Part shown: piece after piece, positions 50,011-58,443 of the stretch
Position numbering within the stretch: the stretch's first letter is position 1
Layout of the letters: each line of letters opens with the position of its first letter
Assembly (NCBI RefSeq): GCF_014145675.1
Contig: NZ_JACGZW010000014.1
Coordinates: 62,001 to 126,000, forward strand
Origin: Amycolatopsis dendrobii
GTDB lineage: Bacteria > Actinomycetota > Actinomycetes > Mycobacteriales > Pseudonocardiaceae
Reading direction: 5' to 3'
DNA length: 64,000 nucleotides
Program-made: the position numbers and the translations under genes
The notes under the pieces: generated by a model
What the model saw: only the letters and a program-made list of their open reading frames with translations
The model's database searches: none
Told to the model about the DNA's origin: nothing

Positions 50011-52749
50011 TCAGTGCGCGGCCTCGTTCCACGATCGCCCGTACCCGACCGAAACCTCCAGCGGCACGGCCAGTTCCGCGGCCGAGCCCATGCCCTCGCG
50101 GACCAGTTTCTCGACGTCCGAACGCTCGCCGTCGGCGATTTCCAGGACCAGTTCGTCGTGGACCTGGAGCAGCACGCGGCTGCGCGCGCCCGCTTCGGCG
50201 AGGGCGCGGTGCACGTTCAGCATCGCCACCTTGATGATGTCCGCCGCGCTGCCCTGGATCGGGGCGTTCAGCGCCATCCGCTCGGCCATTTCGCGGCGCT
50301 GGCGGTTGTCGCTGTTCAGGTCCGGCAGGTAGCGGCGGCGGCCGAAGATCGTCTCGGTGTACCCGCGCTTCGCGGCCTCGCCGACGACCGACTGCAGGTA
50401 GTCGCGCACCCCGCCGAACCGCGAGAAGTACGCCTCCATCTGCTCTTTCGCGTCTTCCGTCGAGATCTTCAGCTGCTGCGACAGGCCGTACGCCGACAGG
50501 CCGTACGCCAGCCCGTACGACATCGCCTTGACGCGGTAGCGCTGCTCCGGCGTGATTTCCGCGGCGGGCACGGAAAACGCGCGCGACGCCACGAACGTGT
50601 GCAGGTCCTCGCCGCTGTTGAAGGCCTCGATGAGGCCCTCGTCCTTCGACAGGTGCGCCATGATCCGCATTTCGATCTGGCTGTAGTCCGCGGTCATCAG
50701 CTCGGCGTAGCCGTCGCCGACCACGAACGCGTCGCGGATGCGCCTGCCTTCCTCGGTGCGCACCGGGATGTTCTGCAGGTTCGGCTCGATCGAGGACAGC
50801 CGCCCGGTGGCCGCGATCGTCTGCTGCAGCGTGGTGTGGATGCGCCCGTCGTCGGCGACCGATTTGATCAGGCCCTCGACCGTGGTGCGCAGCCGCGTCG
50901 CGTCGCGGTGTTCCAGCATGTGCTGCAGGAACGGGTGCTCGGTCTTCTCGAACAGCGACTGCAGCGCGTCGGCGTCGGTGGTGTAGCCGGTCTTGGTGCG
51001 CTTGGTCTTCGGCATGCCCAGCTCGTCGAACAGCACCACCTGCAGCTGCTTCGGCGAACCCAGGTTGATCTGCTTGCCGATCACCTCGTACGCGGATTCC
51101 GCGGCCTGCGTGACCCGGCTGAGGTAGTGCGCCTCCAGCTCGGTGAGCTGGTCGACGTCGACCGCGATGCCCGCCGCTTCGAGTTCGGTGATCACTTCGA
51201 GCAGCGGCAGCTCCAGCTCGGCCAGCAGCTTCGCGCCGCCGAGCTCCTCCAGTTCGGCGGCGAGCGCGCCGGCCAGCTCGAAGATCGCGCGGGCTTTCAC
51301 CAGTTCGGCGGAAATCTCCTTCTGCTCCAGCTCGTCCGCGCCGCCGTCGAGCAGCGACAGCTGACCGTCGCCGTCGCCCGCCTCCGAGCGCAGCTCGCGG
51401 TGCAGGTAGCGCAGAGCCAGGTCGTCCAGCCCGAACGTGCGCTGTCCCGGCCGTGCGAGGTACGCGGCGAGCGCGGTGTCCATGCTGAGCCCGCCGAACG
51501 TCCAGCCGCGGGCGCGCACCGCGTGCAGCGGCACCTTCGTGTCGTGGCCGATCTTGCGGATCTTCGGGTCTGCCAGCCATGCCGACAACGCCCGGTCGTC
51601 CGCCTCGTCCATCGCGGTGACGTCGACGTACGCGCCCTCGCCGTCAGCCGTGGCGAAGGCGACCGCCTTGAGGTCGGAACGGACCGACGAGCCAGTGGTC
51701 CGGAACGACAGCGCGACCGGCTCGGCCGCACCGGCGTGCGCTTCGAGCCACGCGCCGAGCGCACCCGGGGCGAGCGCGGAGCCGGATACCTCGAAGCCCT
51801 CTTCGGCCTCCGGTTCGGCGCTGCTCAGGGTGTCGAACAGCCGGTCGCGCAGGACGCGGAACTCCAGCTCGTCGAAGAGCCGGTGCACGGCCTCGCGGTC
51901 CCACGGACGCAGCTCCAGCTGGTCCGGCGCGGACTCCAGCGGCACGTCGCGGACCAGTTCGGTGAGCTGCCGGTTGAGCTGGACCGACGACAGGTGCTCG
52001 CGCAGCGCGTTGCCGACCTTGCCCTTGACCTCGTCCACCCGGTCGATCAGGTCGGCCAGCGTGCCGAACTGGCGGATCCACTTGGCCGCGGTCTTCTCCC
52101 CCACCCCGGGGATGCCGGGCAGGTTGTCCGACGGGTCGCCGCGCAGGGCCGCGAAGTCCGGGTACTGGGTCGGCGTGAGGCCGTACTTCTCTTCCACCGC
52201 GTCCGGCGTGAACCGCACGAGGTCGGAGACGCCCCGCTTCGGGTACAAAACGGTCACCCGATCGGTGACGAGCTGCAACGCGTCGCGGTCGCCGGTACAG
52301 ATCAGGACGTCGTAGTCCTCGCCCGCCTGCGTGGTGAGCGTCGCGATGACGTCGTCGGCCTCGTAGTTCTCCTTCGTGAGCGAAGGGATGCCGAGCACCT
52401 CGAGCACCTCTTTGACCAGGTCGACCTGGCCGCGGAACTCGTCCGGCGTGGCGCTGCGGTTGGCCTTGTAGTCGGCGTACGTCTCCGACCGGAAGGTCTT
52501 GCGCGAGAGGTCGAAGGCGACCGCGAGGTGCGTCGGCTTCTCGTCGCGCAGCAGGTTGATGAGCATCGAGGTGAAGCCGAAGACCGCGTTGGTGACCTGC
52601 CCGGTCTTCGTGCGGAAATTCTCCGCGGGCAGGGCGAAGAAGGCGCGGTAGGCCATCGAATGGCCGTCGATCAGCAGCAGCCGGGGGCGGTCTTTCGCGG
52701 CGGCGGCGCCTGTGGCGTTGGCAACGGTTCGGTTCTCGGTCGGGCTCAC
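50011..52749 (-). CDS. polA: DNA polymerase I
   Basis: A 912-residue PolA. The 5'-3' exonuclease domain (~15-300) has LLLIDGHSMAYRAFFALP and the acidic EADDVIATL and CTGDRDALQL motifs. The middle domain (~330-510) lacks the DxE carboxylates of a proofreading exonuclease, as in mycobacterial PolA. The polymerase domain has motif A DYSQIEMRIMAHLS, motif B KAMSYGLAYGLSAYGL and motif C QVHDELVLEI. It fills gaps in repair and removes Okazaki primers. GTG 52749 is preceded by TAGACT with seven bases between, consistent with a leaderless mRNA; upstream residues are unconserved. Confidence 0.97.
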   Translation of the reverse strand: MSPTENRTVANATGAAAAKDRPRLLLIDGHSMAYRAFFALPAENFRTKTGQVTNAVFGFTSMLINLLRDEKPTHLAVAFDLSRKTFRSETYADYKANRSATPDEFRGQVDLVKEVLEVLGIPSLTKENYEADDVIATLTTQAGEDYDVLICTGDRDALQLVTDRVTVLYPKRGVSDLVRFTPDAVEEKYGLTPTQYPDFAALRGDPSDNLPGIPGVGEKTAAKWIRQFGTLADLIDRVDEVKGKVGNALREHLSSVQLNRQLTELVRDVPLESAPDQLELRPWDREAVHRLFDELEFRVLRDRLFDTLSSAEPEAEEGFEVSGSALAPGALGAWLEAHAGAAEPVALSFRTTGSSVRSDLKAVAFATADGEGAYVDVTAMDEADDRALSAWLADPKIRKIGHDTKVPLHAVRARGWTFGGLSMDTALAAYLARPGQRTFGLDDLALRYLHRELRSEAGDGDGQLSLLDGGADELEQKEISAELVKARAIFELAGALAAELEELGGAKLLAELELPLLEVITELEAAGIAVDVDQLTELEAHYLSRVTQAAESAYEVIGKQINLGSPKQLQVVLFDELGMPKTKRTKTGYTTDADALQSLFEKTEHPFLQHMLEHRDATRLRTTVEGLIKSVADDGRIHTTLQQTIAATGRLSSIEPNLQNIPVRTEEGRRIRDAFVVGDGYAELMTADYSQIEMRIMAHLSKDEGLIEAFNSGEDLHTFVASRAFSVPAAEITPEQRYRVKAMSYGLAYGLSAYGLSQQLKISTEDAKEQMEAYFSRFGGVRDYLQSVVGEAAKRGYTETIFGRRRYLPDLNSDNRQRREMAERMALNAPIQGSAADIIKVAMLNVHRALAEAGARSRVLLQVHDELVLEIADGERSDVEKLVREGMGSAAELAVPLEVSVGYGRSWNEAAH

Positions 52750-52811
52750 GGGGGCGAGTCTAGGGTGAGGGTCTGACACTCTTGCGTGTCGCATAGGTTG
52801 AGGAGCAGAGA

Positions 52812-53252
52812 GTGACCGAGCAGACGGCGGAAATCACGCCGGGCCAGTTCGCGGGCATGGACCCCGCGGCGGCGGGCCAGCAGCTGAACGACAAGATCGG
52901 GCTGAAGCTCGTGGAGCTGACCCCCGAGCGGGTCGTCGGAACGATCCCCGTCGAAGGCAACCTCCAGCCCTACGGCCTCCTGCACGGCGGCGCGAACGCC
53001 ACCGTCGCCGAAGCACTGGGCTCCGTTCTGGCCGCGCTCAACGCGGGCCCCGAACGCGCCGCGATGGGCCTGGAGCTGTCCTGCACCCATCACCGCGCAG
53101 TCCGCTCCGGCACTGTCACCGGCGTCGCGACCCCCCTGCACGTCGGCCGAGGCACCATCACGTCGGAAATCGTGCTCACCGACGACGAAGGCCGCCGCAC
53201 CTGCACCGCCCGCCTTACTTGCGTGGTGCGGGACCGCCCGCCAGGCGCCTGA
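52812..53252 (+). CDS. Hotdog-fold acyl-CoA thioesterase (PaaI/DUF4442-like)
   Basis: A 146-residue hotdog protein. The catalytic segment is PYGLLHGGANATVAEALGS, with the His-Gly-Gly and Glu typical of PaaI-type thioesterases, followed by GLELSCTHHRAVRSGTVTG. Hydrolyses an acyl- or aroyl-CoA in the cytosol; substrate unknown. GTG 52812 follows GAGGAGCAGAG. Divergent from polA, a pairing common in actinobacteria. The 62-bp gap has the inverted repeat GACAC/GTGTC (52774-52790 region). Confidence 0.88.
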   Translation: MTEQTAEITPGQFAGMDPAAAGQQLNDKIGLKLVELTPERVVGTIPVEGNLQPYGLLHGGANATVAEALGSVLAALNAGPERAAMGLELSCTHHRAVRSGTVTGVATPLHVGRGTITSEIVLTDDEGRRTCTARLTCVVRDRPPGA

Positions 53253-53268
53253 TTTTCCGGCGAGATGC

Positions 53269-53317
53269 TGTGAAGGGCCCCTTGAGGGAATCAGATTCCC
53301 TCAAGGGGCCCTTCACA
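53269..53317. repeat. Perfect 24-bp-arm palindromic repeat
   Basis: Arms 53269-53292 (starting TGTGAAGGGCCCCTTGAGGG) and 53294-53317 are exact reverse complements around a single A. It sits 17 bp after the thioesterase stop and could terminate it. I recall this sequence as a high-copy intergenic element of Amycolatopsis genomes, which needs checking. A degenerate relative is at 32692-32715. Confidence 0.85.
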
Positions 53318-53340
53318 GACCACCGCCACCGCCGCGACGC

Positions 53341-53490
53341 ACTCAATGCGGCGTTCGGTGCGTCCCACGCACCCAATGCGGCATTCGGTGCATCCCACGC
53401 ACCCAATGCGGCATTCGGTGCATCCCACGCACCCAATGCGGCGTTCGGTGCGCCACATGCACCCAATGCCACATTGGGGCGCTCAACCGC
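53341..53490. repeat. Five tandem 30-bp repeats
   Basis: Unit ACCCAATGCGGCATTCGGTG plus ten more bases, repeated in exact 30-bp register from 53341 to 53490. Copies 2 and 3 are identical, 1 and 4 differ at a few bases and copy 5 is degenerate. Each unit contains the palindrome AATGCNGCATT and GGTGC/GCACC, so each can form a small hairpin. No spacers, so not CRISPR. Translated, it gives a 10-residue periodic peptide, but no real gene is evident. Confidence 0.85.
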
Positions 53491-53612
53491 AGCCGCGACT
53501 CCCAACGCAACCAGCCACCCAAGCCGCGCACACCCACCGCCAAACCGCAGCCAACGCACCCAACCCATCCAGGCGCCCACACCTCCCCCACCCCCGATAC
53601 GAAGCCAAAAAC

Positions 53613-53671
53613 ACGGCGCGGGGGTGCTTGTCAAGGCATCTTTCCCGCCTTGACAAGCACCCCCGCGCCGT
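53613..53671. terminator. 25-bp-arm inverted repeat, bidirectional terminator candidate
   Basis: Arms 53613-53637 and 53647-53671 are exact complements with a 9-base loop; the core is GGGGGTGCTTGTCAAGGC. A smaller hairpin, CGCCCCC/GGGGGCG, follows at 53709-53725. They fill the 53253-53812 gap between convergent genes. Remaining sequence there has no supported ORF. Confidence 0.8.
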
Positions 53672-53812
53672 AGTCACACTCAAAAATCGGGGTGCCCCAC
53701 GCAACCACCGCCCCCGATGGGGGCGTCAGCCCTCCACAAAACGGCTCCGACCACCCAGCGGCTCAACTCACCAAACACCGAACCGACGGGCCCTTCACCG
53801 ATCCGGCCCCCG

Positions 53813-54319
53813 TCACCGATCCGACCGCAACGAAGCCGGATCAAAACTCTCCCACTCCTCCTCCACCGCAGACTCCACAGTGGACTCGGCAGCAGGCGCA
53901 GGAGCCGGAAACCGCCTCTCCCCCAACCGCTCCCCCCGCAACCGCTGAAACTCCTCCACAGTCATCCCCGGATCATCGTCCGAAGCACGAGCCGGCGCCG
54001 CCCGCCCAGACAACGCCTCCACGAGCAACCCGGCCTCCTCCCCCAGCAACAACCCCACCCGGTTGTAGCAATCCTGCTCGGCCTCAGCCATAGCCACCCG
54101 TACCACCTCAAGCACAAGCGCAGAAACCCGAGACGGATCCGCCGACCCCAACGCAGGCGCAAGCCACAACCGCTTCAACGCCCCCAACGCATCCACAGTC
54201 ACCTCAACCGACCCATCCAAGGCATGAGCCGACCCCCGCGCCTCCCCCATCAACGACGCGACCTGAGCCAACGCCGCCTCCCGGTCCCGCGCCAGCTCAA
54301 TAAGCTCCCGAGTCTTCAC
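53813..54319 (-). CDS. YbaB/EbfC-like family protein (last gene of T7-like operon)
   Basis: A 168-residue protein. The first ~110 residues resemble the YbaB/EbfC nucleoid-associated fold: an N-terminal helix (LIELARDREAALAQVASLMGEAR), a short beta segment with GSVEVTVDALGALKRLWLAPAL, and a C-terminal helix. An acidic tail ends in EEEWESFDPASLRSDR. Such YbaB-like proteins are often encoded beside small WXG/EspC-like proteins in actinobacteria, where a DNA role is unproven. Start overlaps the stop of the next YbaB-like gene by four bases. Confidence 0.68.
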   Translation of the reverse strand: MKTRELIELARDREAALAQVASLMGEARGSAHALDGSVEVTVDALGALKRLWLAPALGSADPSRVSALVLEVVRVAMAEAEQDCYNRVGLLLGEEAGLLVEALSGRAAPARASDDDPGMTVEEFQRLRGERLGERRFPAPAPAAESTVESAVEEEWESFDPASLRSDR

Positions 54320-54696
54320 AACACCACCGGCTCTTCGTCATAAAAATCGGGATCATCCTCAGTCAACGCCGTATATCCCAGCGCAGCCACGGCTTCCGCC
54401 CCCAATACCGGCGACAGAACCTGATGCATCCGATCCGCGGCCCGCCGCTCGGCCCGCCGCGACAGCTCCAGAATCTGCGCGGCGACAGCCTCCGACCCGC
54501 CACGCAACGCAGCCCGCGTCAACGTCAGCCCAGTCAGCAACCCACCAGGCGCGACCTCGACGGAAACCCCGCCAGCAGCGGCTTTCCCGACCACTGGCCC
54601 GGCCCGTTCGAACCGGGCGGCAGCCGCTTCCCCGGTCCGGGAGGCCTCTTCCCTCACCCGCGCCACCGCGCGGTCCATGTCGAATTCAGCCACCAC
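54316..54696 (-). CDS. YbaB/EbfC-like family protein
   Basis: A 126-residue protein with the same fold outline as its downstream neighbour: an N-terminal Ala/Glu/Arg helix, beta segment GGVSVEVAPGGLLTGLTLTRAAL, and a helix (AVAAQILELSRRAERRAADRMHQVL). The acidic end is DDPDFYDEEPVVL. It is placed between the NlpC/P60 peptidase gene (adjacent, no gap) and the second YbaB-like gene. Role unknown. Confidence 0.7.
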   Translation of the reverse strand: MVAEFDMDRAVARVREEASRTGEAAAARFERAGPVVGKAAAGGVSVEVAPGGLLTGLTLTRAALRGGSEAVAAQILELSRRAERRAADRMHQVLSPVLGAEAVAALGYTALTEDDPDFYDEEPVVL

Positions 54697-55809
54697 TCAC
54701 CCCGTCGGCCGGTAGAACCCGATGAACTGCTGTCCGGCGTTGGTCGTGCGGATCTTGCTGATCTGCACCGGATCCCCGGCCTCGACCATCTGCCCGTCGC
54801 CGATCACCATCGCGACGTGTCCGGACCACACCACCAAGTCCCCCGGCAGCAACTGATCGATCGACGGCACCTCGGCCCCGACCGTCTGCTGCTTCGCCGT
54901 GCGCGGCAATTGCAACCCAGCGTCCTGATAGGACGTCATGGTCAACCCGCTGCAGTCGAGCCCTTGCCCGCGCGCGGTCCCGCCCCACACGTACGGCACG
55001 CCCAGCTGAGACAACGCCGCCCGGACCGCCTTGGCCGCGGTTTCGTTCGGTGCCATCACGGTTTTCCCGCCCGGCAGGTTGATCCCGACGCCGCTGCCCG
55101 GCTGCGGTGGAACGGCCACCGGCAACCGCGGCTTCCCGGCATACCCGCCGCCGCCTCCGCCGCCGCTGTCACCGCCTCCGCCACCACCGTGGCTGACGTG
55201 CGCGCCATTGTTGTTGAATGCCTGCGGCACCGACGTCGTAGCGCTGCTCGCGGACGTCGATTCCGATCCGCCGAGCCGCTGCCCCAGTCCGGTCAGTTTC
55301 CCGAGCGTCTCCTCGGTGAACGTGGCCGCCTGCCCGGTCAGCTGCCCGATTTTCGTCTGCAGCTGCAGCAGAATCTGCCGAGCCGCGGCTGCCCGGCTCT
55401 CCGGCGGCTGAATCCCGTTGACCGCCGCCAGCGCCTTCATCGAGGACGCGATCTCCCGCAGGATCTGGTCCCGCACCTGATCGTTGCGGATCTCGCCGAC
55501 GTGCAGCGTCTCCGCCGCCTCCGCGACCGCCCGCTCGATTTCCGCGCTCTCGTCGAGAAGGTCCTGGACTTCCTTCTCCAGGTCCTTCGACGTCTGGACC
55601 GCGCGCTCCGAGGTCGCCCCGGAACTGGCCTGCGCCAGATTCACCCGTTGCGCACCCGCGTGCTGATTCGCCTGGCCGACGGACGTCTGCAGCGCGACAT
55701 GCCCGTCGCGCGCGCCGTTGATCGCCGACGGATCGTGCTTCAGCTTCGCGGCGAACTGATTCGTGGTGTCCAGCCCGTTGCGGACCAGATGATCGACCGG
55801 AGCGTTCAC
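54697..55809 (-). CDS. C40 (NlpC/P60) peptidase with WXG-like helical N-terminus
   Basis: A 370-residue protein. Residues 1-200 are helical and Gln/Ala-rich, like a WXG100/PPE-type secretion module. A Gly-rich linker (two runs of five to seven Gly) leads to an NlpC/P60 domain at ~260-370: catalytic Cys in GLDCSGLTMTSYQDAG, His in WSGHVAMVIGDG, then the third residue after QISKIRT. Preceding PYVWGG is typical. It has no Sec signal, so export through a type VII-like route is plausible; it would cleave peptidoglycan stem peptides. Start overlaps the EspC-like gene by four bases. Confidence 0.83.
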   Translation of the reverse strand: MNAPVDHLVRNGLDTTNQFAAKLKHDPSAINGARDGHVALQTSVGQANQHAGAQRVNLAQASSGATSERAVQTSKDLEKEVQDLLDESAEIERAVAEAAETLHVGEIRNDQVRDQILREIASSMKALAAVNGIQPPESRAAAARQILLQLQTKIGQLTGQAATFTEETLGKLTGLGQRLGGSESTSASSATTSVPQAFNNNGAHVSHGGGGGGDSGGGGGGGYAGKPRLPVAVPPQPGSGVGINLPGGKTVMAPNETAAKAVRAALSQLGVPYVWGGTARGQGLDCSGLTMTSYQDAGLQLPRTAKQQTVGAEVPSIDQLLPGDLVVWSGHVAMVIGDGQMVEAGDPVQISKIRTTNAGQQFIGFYRPTG

Positions 55810-56120
55810 GAAAGCCTGCGCATCGCGTCGCCGTGTTCCTGCTCCACCGCGGCGTAGTTGCCCTGCGTGCGCCGAGCGGCCTCGCCGACGTTGTGCCAGC
55901 CGCCGCCGAGCGCGTGCATCCGTTCCTGCAACGCCCGCATCCGCGCGCCGTACGCGCCGGCGAACCCGGATTCGTCCCCGATCGCGGAGAACCCGTCGCC
56001 AGAAAGCGTCACGTGCGGACCGAGGTGTGCTTTCGCCGCGGAACGTACCTCGTCGCCGAGTGGGTCGACCTGCTTCGCGTAGTTCTCATACGCGCCGTCG
56101 TCGACATGAAAACCGGACAC
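55806..56120 (-). CDS. EspC/WXG100-like small secreted-type protein
   Basis: A 104-residue helical protein, first of a four-gene operon. It has an N-terminal helix (YENYAKQVDPLGDEVRSAAKAHL), a central Gly region around FAGAYGARMRALQERMHALGGGW and a C-terminal helix with AARRTQGNYAAVEQEH. Length and pattern fit the EspC/ESX-1 secretion-associated and WXG100 groups, which form hairpin dimers exported by type VII systems. The downstream overlapping gene encodes a WXG-like C40 peptidase, a typical partner. No ESX ATPase is in the window. Confidence 0.72.
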   Translation of the reverse strand: MSGFHVDDGAYENYAKQVDPLGDEVRSAAKAHLGPHVTLSGDGFSAIGDESGFAGAYGARMRALQERMHALGGGWHNVGEAARRTQGNYAAVEQEHGDAMRRLS

Positions 56121-56198
56121 AACCCGCCCCTCCCCTGAACCCTGCGGCCCAGGTTAGCGGACGGGTTGTGCCCGGACAGGCGAAATGACCGGATCAGG

Positions 56199-56999
56199 TC
56201 AGCCGCCCAGAATCTTCGTCAGCCAGTCGCCCTGCGCCGGAACGGCCTTGCCGTCGACCGCGACCGTCGGCGTGCCGAAGCCGACCTGGCCGTTGCCGAA
56301 GTCCTGCTGCAGCTTCGGGTCGTTCTGGATCTGCTGGAACGCTGCCTGCAACTGCTGGTCGTACGCGCCGGCGTTGATCGCCTGCGCGAACTTCGGGTCG
56401 TTGATCCCGAGGTCCTGGCCCAGCTTGATCAGCTGCGCCTTGTCGTACCCGCGACCGCCTTCCGGCGGCTGGTTCTTGAACAGCGCGTCGTGGAACGCGG
56501 TGAACTTCTGCTGGTCGGCGGCGGCGAGCGCGGCGTTCGCCGATTCGAGCGAGTAGCCAGGCGGGTCCGAGTTCTTGTTGAGCAGGATCACCATGTGGTA
56601 GCGCACGGTGAGCTGGCCGTCGTTGATCGCCTTCTCCATCCGCTGCCCGAAGTCCTGCTGCAGTTTGGCGCAGTACGGGCACAGGAAGTCGGCGTAGAGG
56701 TCCATGGTCTTCGGCGCGCCCGGTTTGCCGACCGACACGACAGCCCCGTCGCGCTTCTCGACCACGCCCGGCCCGAGCGCCGAGGTCGTGCCCGGCTGGA
56801 TCGCGCTGTCCTGCGTCGCGTTCTTGCTCGAGTTGATCCAGAGCACGCCGCCGATCACGAGCGCGGCGACCACCACGACGGCGACCACGATCGCGATGAT
56901 CTTGTTCCGGTCGCTCTTCGAGCCCCGCGCCTGGGCGACCGACCTCGCGGCCGCCGCCTGCTGACGGCTTTTCCGCGCGTTGCGCGCAGCTCCACCCAC
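56199..56999 (-). CDS. Membrane-anchored DsbA-like thioredoxin-fold protein
   Basis: A 266-residue protein with a basic N-terminus, one helix (IIAIVVAVVVVAALVIGGVLWI, about residues 34-55) and an outside thioredoxin-fold domain with active site FLCPYCAKLQ (CPYC). The helical insert and the cis-Pro segment GFGTPTVAVDGKAVP are DsbA-like. It would oxidise or isomerise disulfides in exported proteins. GTG 56999 lies 5 bp after the MauE-like gene stop, so the pair is an operon, as with other MauE/DoxX-DsbA pairs. Confidence 0.88.
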   Translation of the reverse strand: MGGAARNARKSRQQAAAARSVAQARGSKSDRNKIIAIVVAVVVVAALVIGGVLWINSSKNATQDSAIQPGTTSALGPGVVEKRDGAVVSVGKPGAPKTMDLYADFLCPYCAKLQQDFGQRMEKAINDGQLTVRYHMVILLNKNSDPPGYSLESANAALAAADQQKFTAFHDALFKNQPPEGGRGYDKAQLIKLGQDLGINDPKFAQAINAGAYDQQLQAAFQQIQNDPKLQQDFGNGQVGFGTPTVAVDGKAVPAQGDWLTKILGG

Positions 57000-57004
57000 T
57001 GTTC

Positions 57005-57547
57005 CTAATTCCCTTCCGCGATGCTCTGGGGGTAGTCGTCCGGGGCCTCGTCCGAGTTCCCGGCTTTCCCGCTCTTGCCCCAGCCGAGCCAGCCGTCGAC
57101 CGAGAGCCACGTGCGCGGCCGGACGAGCAGCCACACCGCGAGCAGGGCGAAGCCGGTGTCGCGCAGGATCTCCTGCGGGTATTCGGTCTGCCCGGCGTCC
57201 ACGCGCCCGCCGCCGCCGAAGCAGCCGCAGTCGATGCTCAGACCGCGTGCCCACGACTGCGCGATGCCCGCGACGAGCACGGCGAGCAGCAGCAGGGAGG
57301 CTCCCGCGACCCAGCGCGTGGCCAGCCCGGCGAGCAGCAGCAGCCCGAGCACCAGCTCCAGCAGCGGCAGCCCGGTGGCGACCGGGCGCACCAGCGCGTG
57401 CGGGAGCACGTCGTAGGCCTGCACGGCGATGTACGTCTGTCCCGGATCGGCGATCTTCAGGCCGCCGGACACGAGCCACACGGCAGCCAGCCCGAGCCGG
57501 GCGAGCGTGCCGATGGTGTCGAGTACAGGTTGGGGCAGTCGGCGCAC
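57005..57547 (-). CDS. MauE/DoxX-family redox membrane protein
   Basis: A 180-residue protein with four helices (TLARLGLAAVWLVSGGLKI, LLELVLGLLLLAGLA, ASLLLLAVLVAGIAQSWA, LLAVWLLVRP). The LSIDCGCFGGGG motif between helices three and four holds a conserved Cys pair typical of the MauE/DoxX redox group. These pass electrons or disulfides across the membrane to a partner such as the DsbA-like protein encoded 5 bp downstream. It is divergent from the family 3 binding protein. Confidence 0.86.
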   Translation of the reverse strand: MRRLPQPVLDTIGTLARLGLAAVWLVSGGLKIADPGQTYIAVQAYDVLPHALVRPVATGLPLLELVLGLLLLAGLATRWVAGASLLLLAVLVAGIAQSWARGLSIDCGCFGGGGRVDAGQTEYPQEILRDTGFALLAVWLLVRPRTWLSVDGWLGWGKSGKAGNSDEAPDDYPQSIAEGN

Positions 57548-57612
57548 GCGCTTAGGCTAGCCGTCTGACCTGAGAACTATGTGAGCAGCCAACCGGCGAA
57601 GCGGAGGCACCG

Positions 57613-58443
57613 ATGCGGTTTCGCGCAGTGCTCGCCGCCGTGTTTCTGCTGGTCAGCTGCGTATCGTGCGGTTCTTCGGAGGTATCGAAGGACGATCCGC
57701 TTCCCACCCGGGCGCGTGACGGCAACCACCTGACGATCGGAATCCGGTTCGACGCGCCGGGACTTTCGCAGCGAACCGTCGACGGAAGGCTCGCCGGTTT
57801 CGACGTCGACGTCGCTACTTTCGTCGCGCGCGAACTGGGGGTCGAACCGGACCGCATCACCTGGCACGAGACCACCCCGGCCCGCCGCGAAACGGACCTG
57901 ACCTCGGGCGCGGTCGACCTGGTCGTGGCCACCTATTCGATCACCGACAAGCGGAAACAGCAGGTGGGCTTCGCCGGCCCGTACTTCGTCACCGGCCAGG
58001 ACCTGCTGGTGCGGCTCACCTCGCCGGACATCACCGGTCCGGAAAGCCTCAACGGCAAACGGCTGTGCTCGGTCACCGGCTCGACGCCGGCGCAGATGGT
58101 GAAGGACAAGTTCGCGCAGATGGTGAAGCTGGTCGAGTACCCGCGGTATCCGGACTGCGTGACCGCGCTGCTGGCCAACCAGGTCGACGCGGTGACCACG
58201 GACGCGGTGATCCTCGCCGGGTACGCCGCGCAGAATCCGGAGCTGCTGAAGGTGGTCGGCCGCCCGTTCTCCACTGAGCGGTACGGCGTCGGCCTGCGCA
58301 AGGGCGACACCGAGGGCCAGCACGCGGTCGACGACGCGATCCGGAAGATGGTGTCGACCGGGGCCTGGCGGAAGTCGCTGGAGACGAACATCGGGCCGTC
58401 GAACTACCCGTTGCCGAATCCACCGGAGATCACCGAGCAGTGA
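57613..58443 (+). CDS. Family 3 solute-binding lipoprotein (glutamate-type)
   Basis: A 276-residue lipoprotein with signal MRFRAVLAAVFLLVSC and lipobox region around residues 14-19 (SCVSCG). The mature domain is a family 3 binder: LTIGIRFDAPGLSQR, GRLAGFDVDVATFVARELG, VDLVVATYSITDKR and AVTTDAVILAGYA, closest to glutamate-binding GluB types. No cognate permease or ATPase is adjacent, so it may serve transporter subunits encoded elsewhere or a sensor. The stop overlaps the hrpB start by four bases, which is unusual pairing of functions. Confidence 0.85.
   Translation: MRFRAVLAAVFLLVSCVSCGSSEVSKDDPLPTRARDGNHLTIGIRFDAPGLSQRTVDGRLAGFDVDVATFVARELGVEPDRITWHETTPARRETDLTSGAVDLVVATYSITDKRKQQVGFAGPYFVTGQDLLVRLTSPDITGPESLNGKRLCSVTGSTPAQMVKDKFAQMVKLVEYPRYPDCVTALLANQVDAVTTDAVILAGYAAQNPELLKVVGRPFSTERYGVGLRKGDTEGQHAVDDAIRKMVSTGAWRKSLETNIGPSNYPLPNPPEITEQ

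Noticed and set aside
49621..52776. A 1051-residue open frame on the plus strand
   Set aside because: It lies antisense to polA and is Arg/Gly/His-rich with no domain. It is a frame shadow of high-GC coding DNA.
53341..53490. CRISPR array
   Set aside because: The 30-bp units are directly adjacent with no spacers, and there are no cas genes in the window.
53219..53653. Possible small protein with a 10-residue repeat (NAAFGASHAP)
   Set aside because: It is produced by reading through the palindrome and the 30-bp tandem repeats; periodicity is in the DNA, and both strands give equally open frames.
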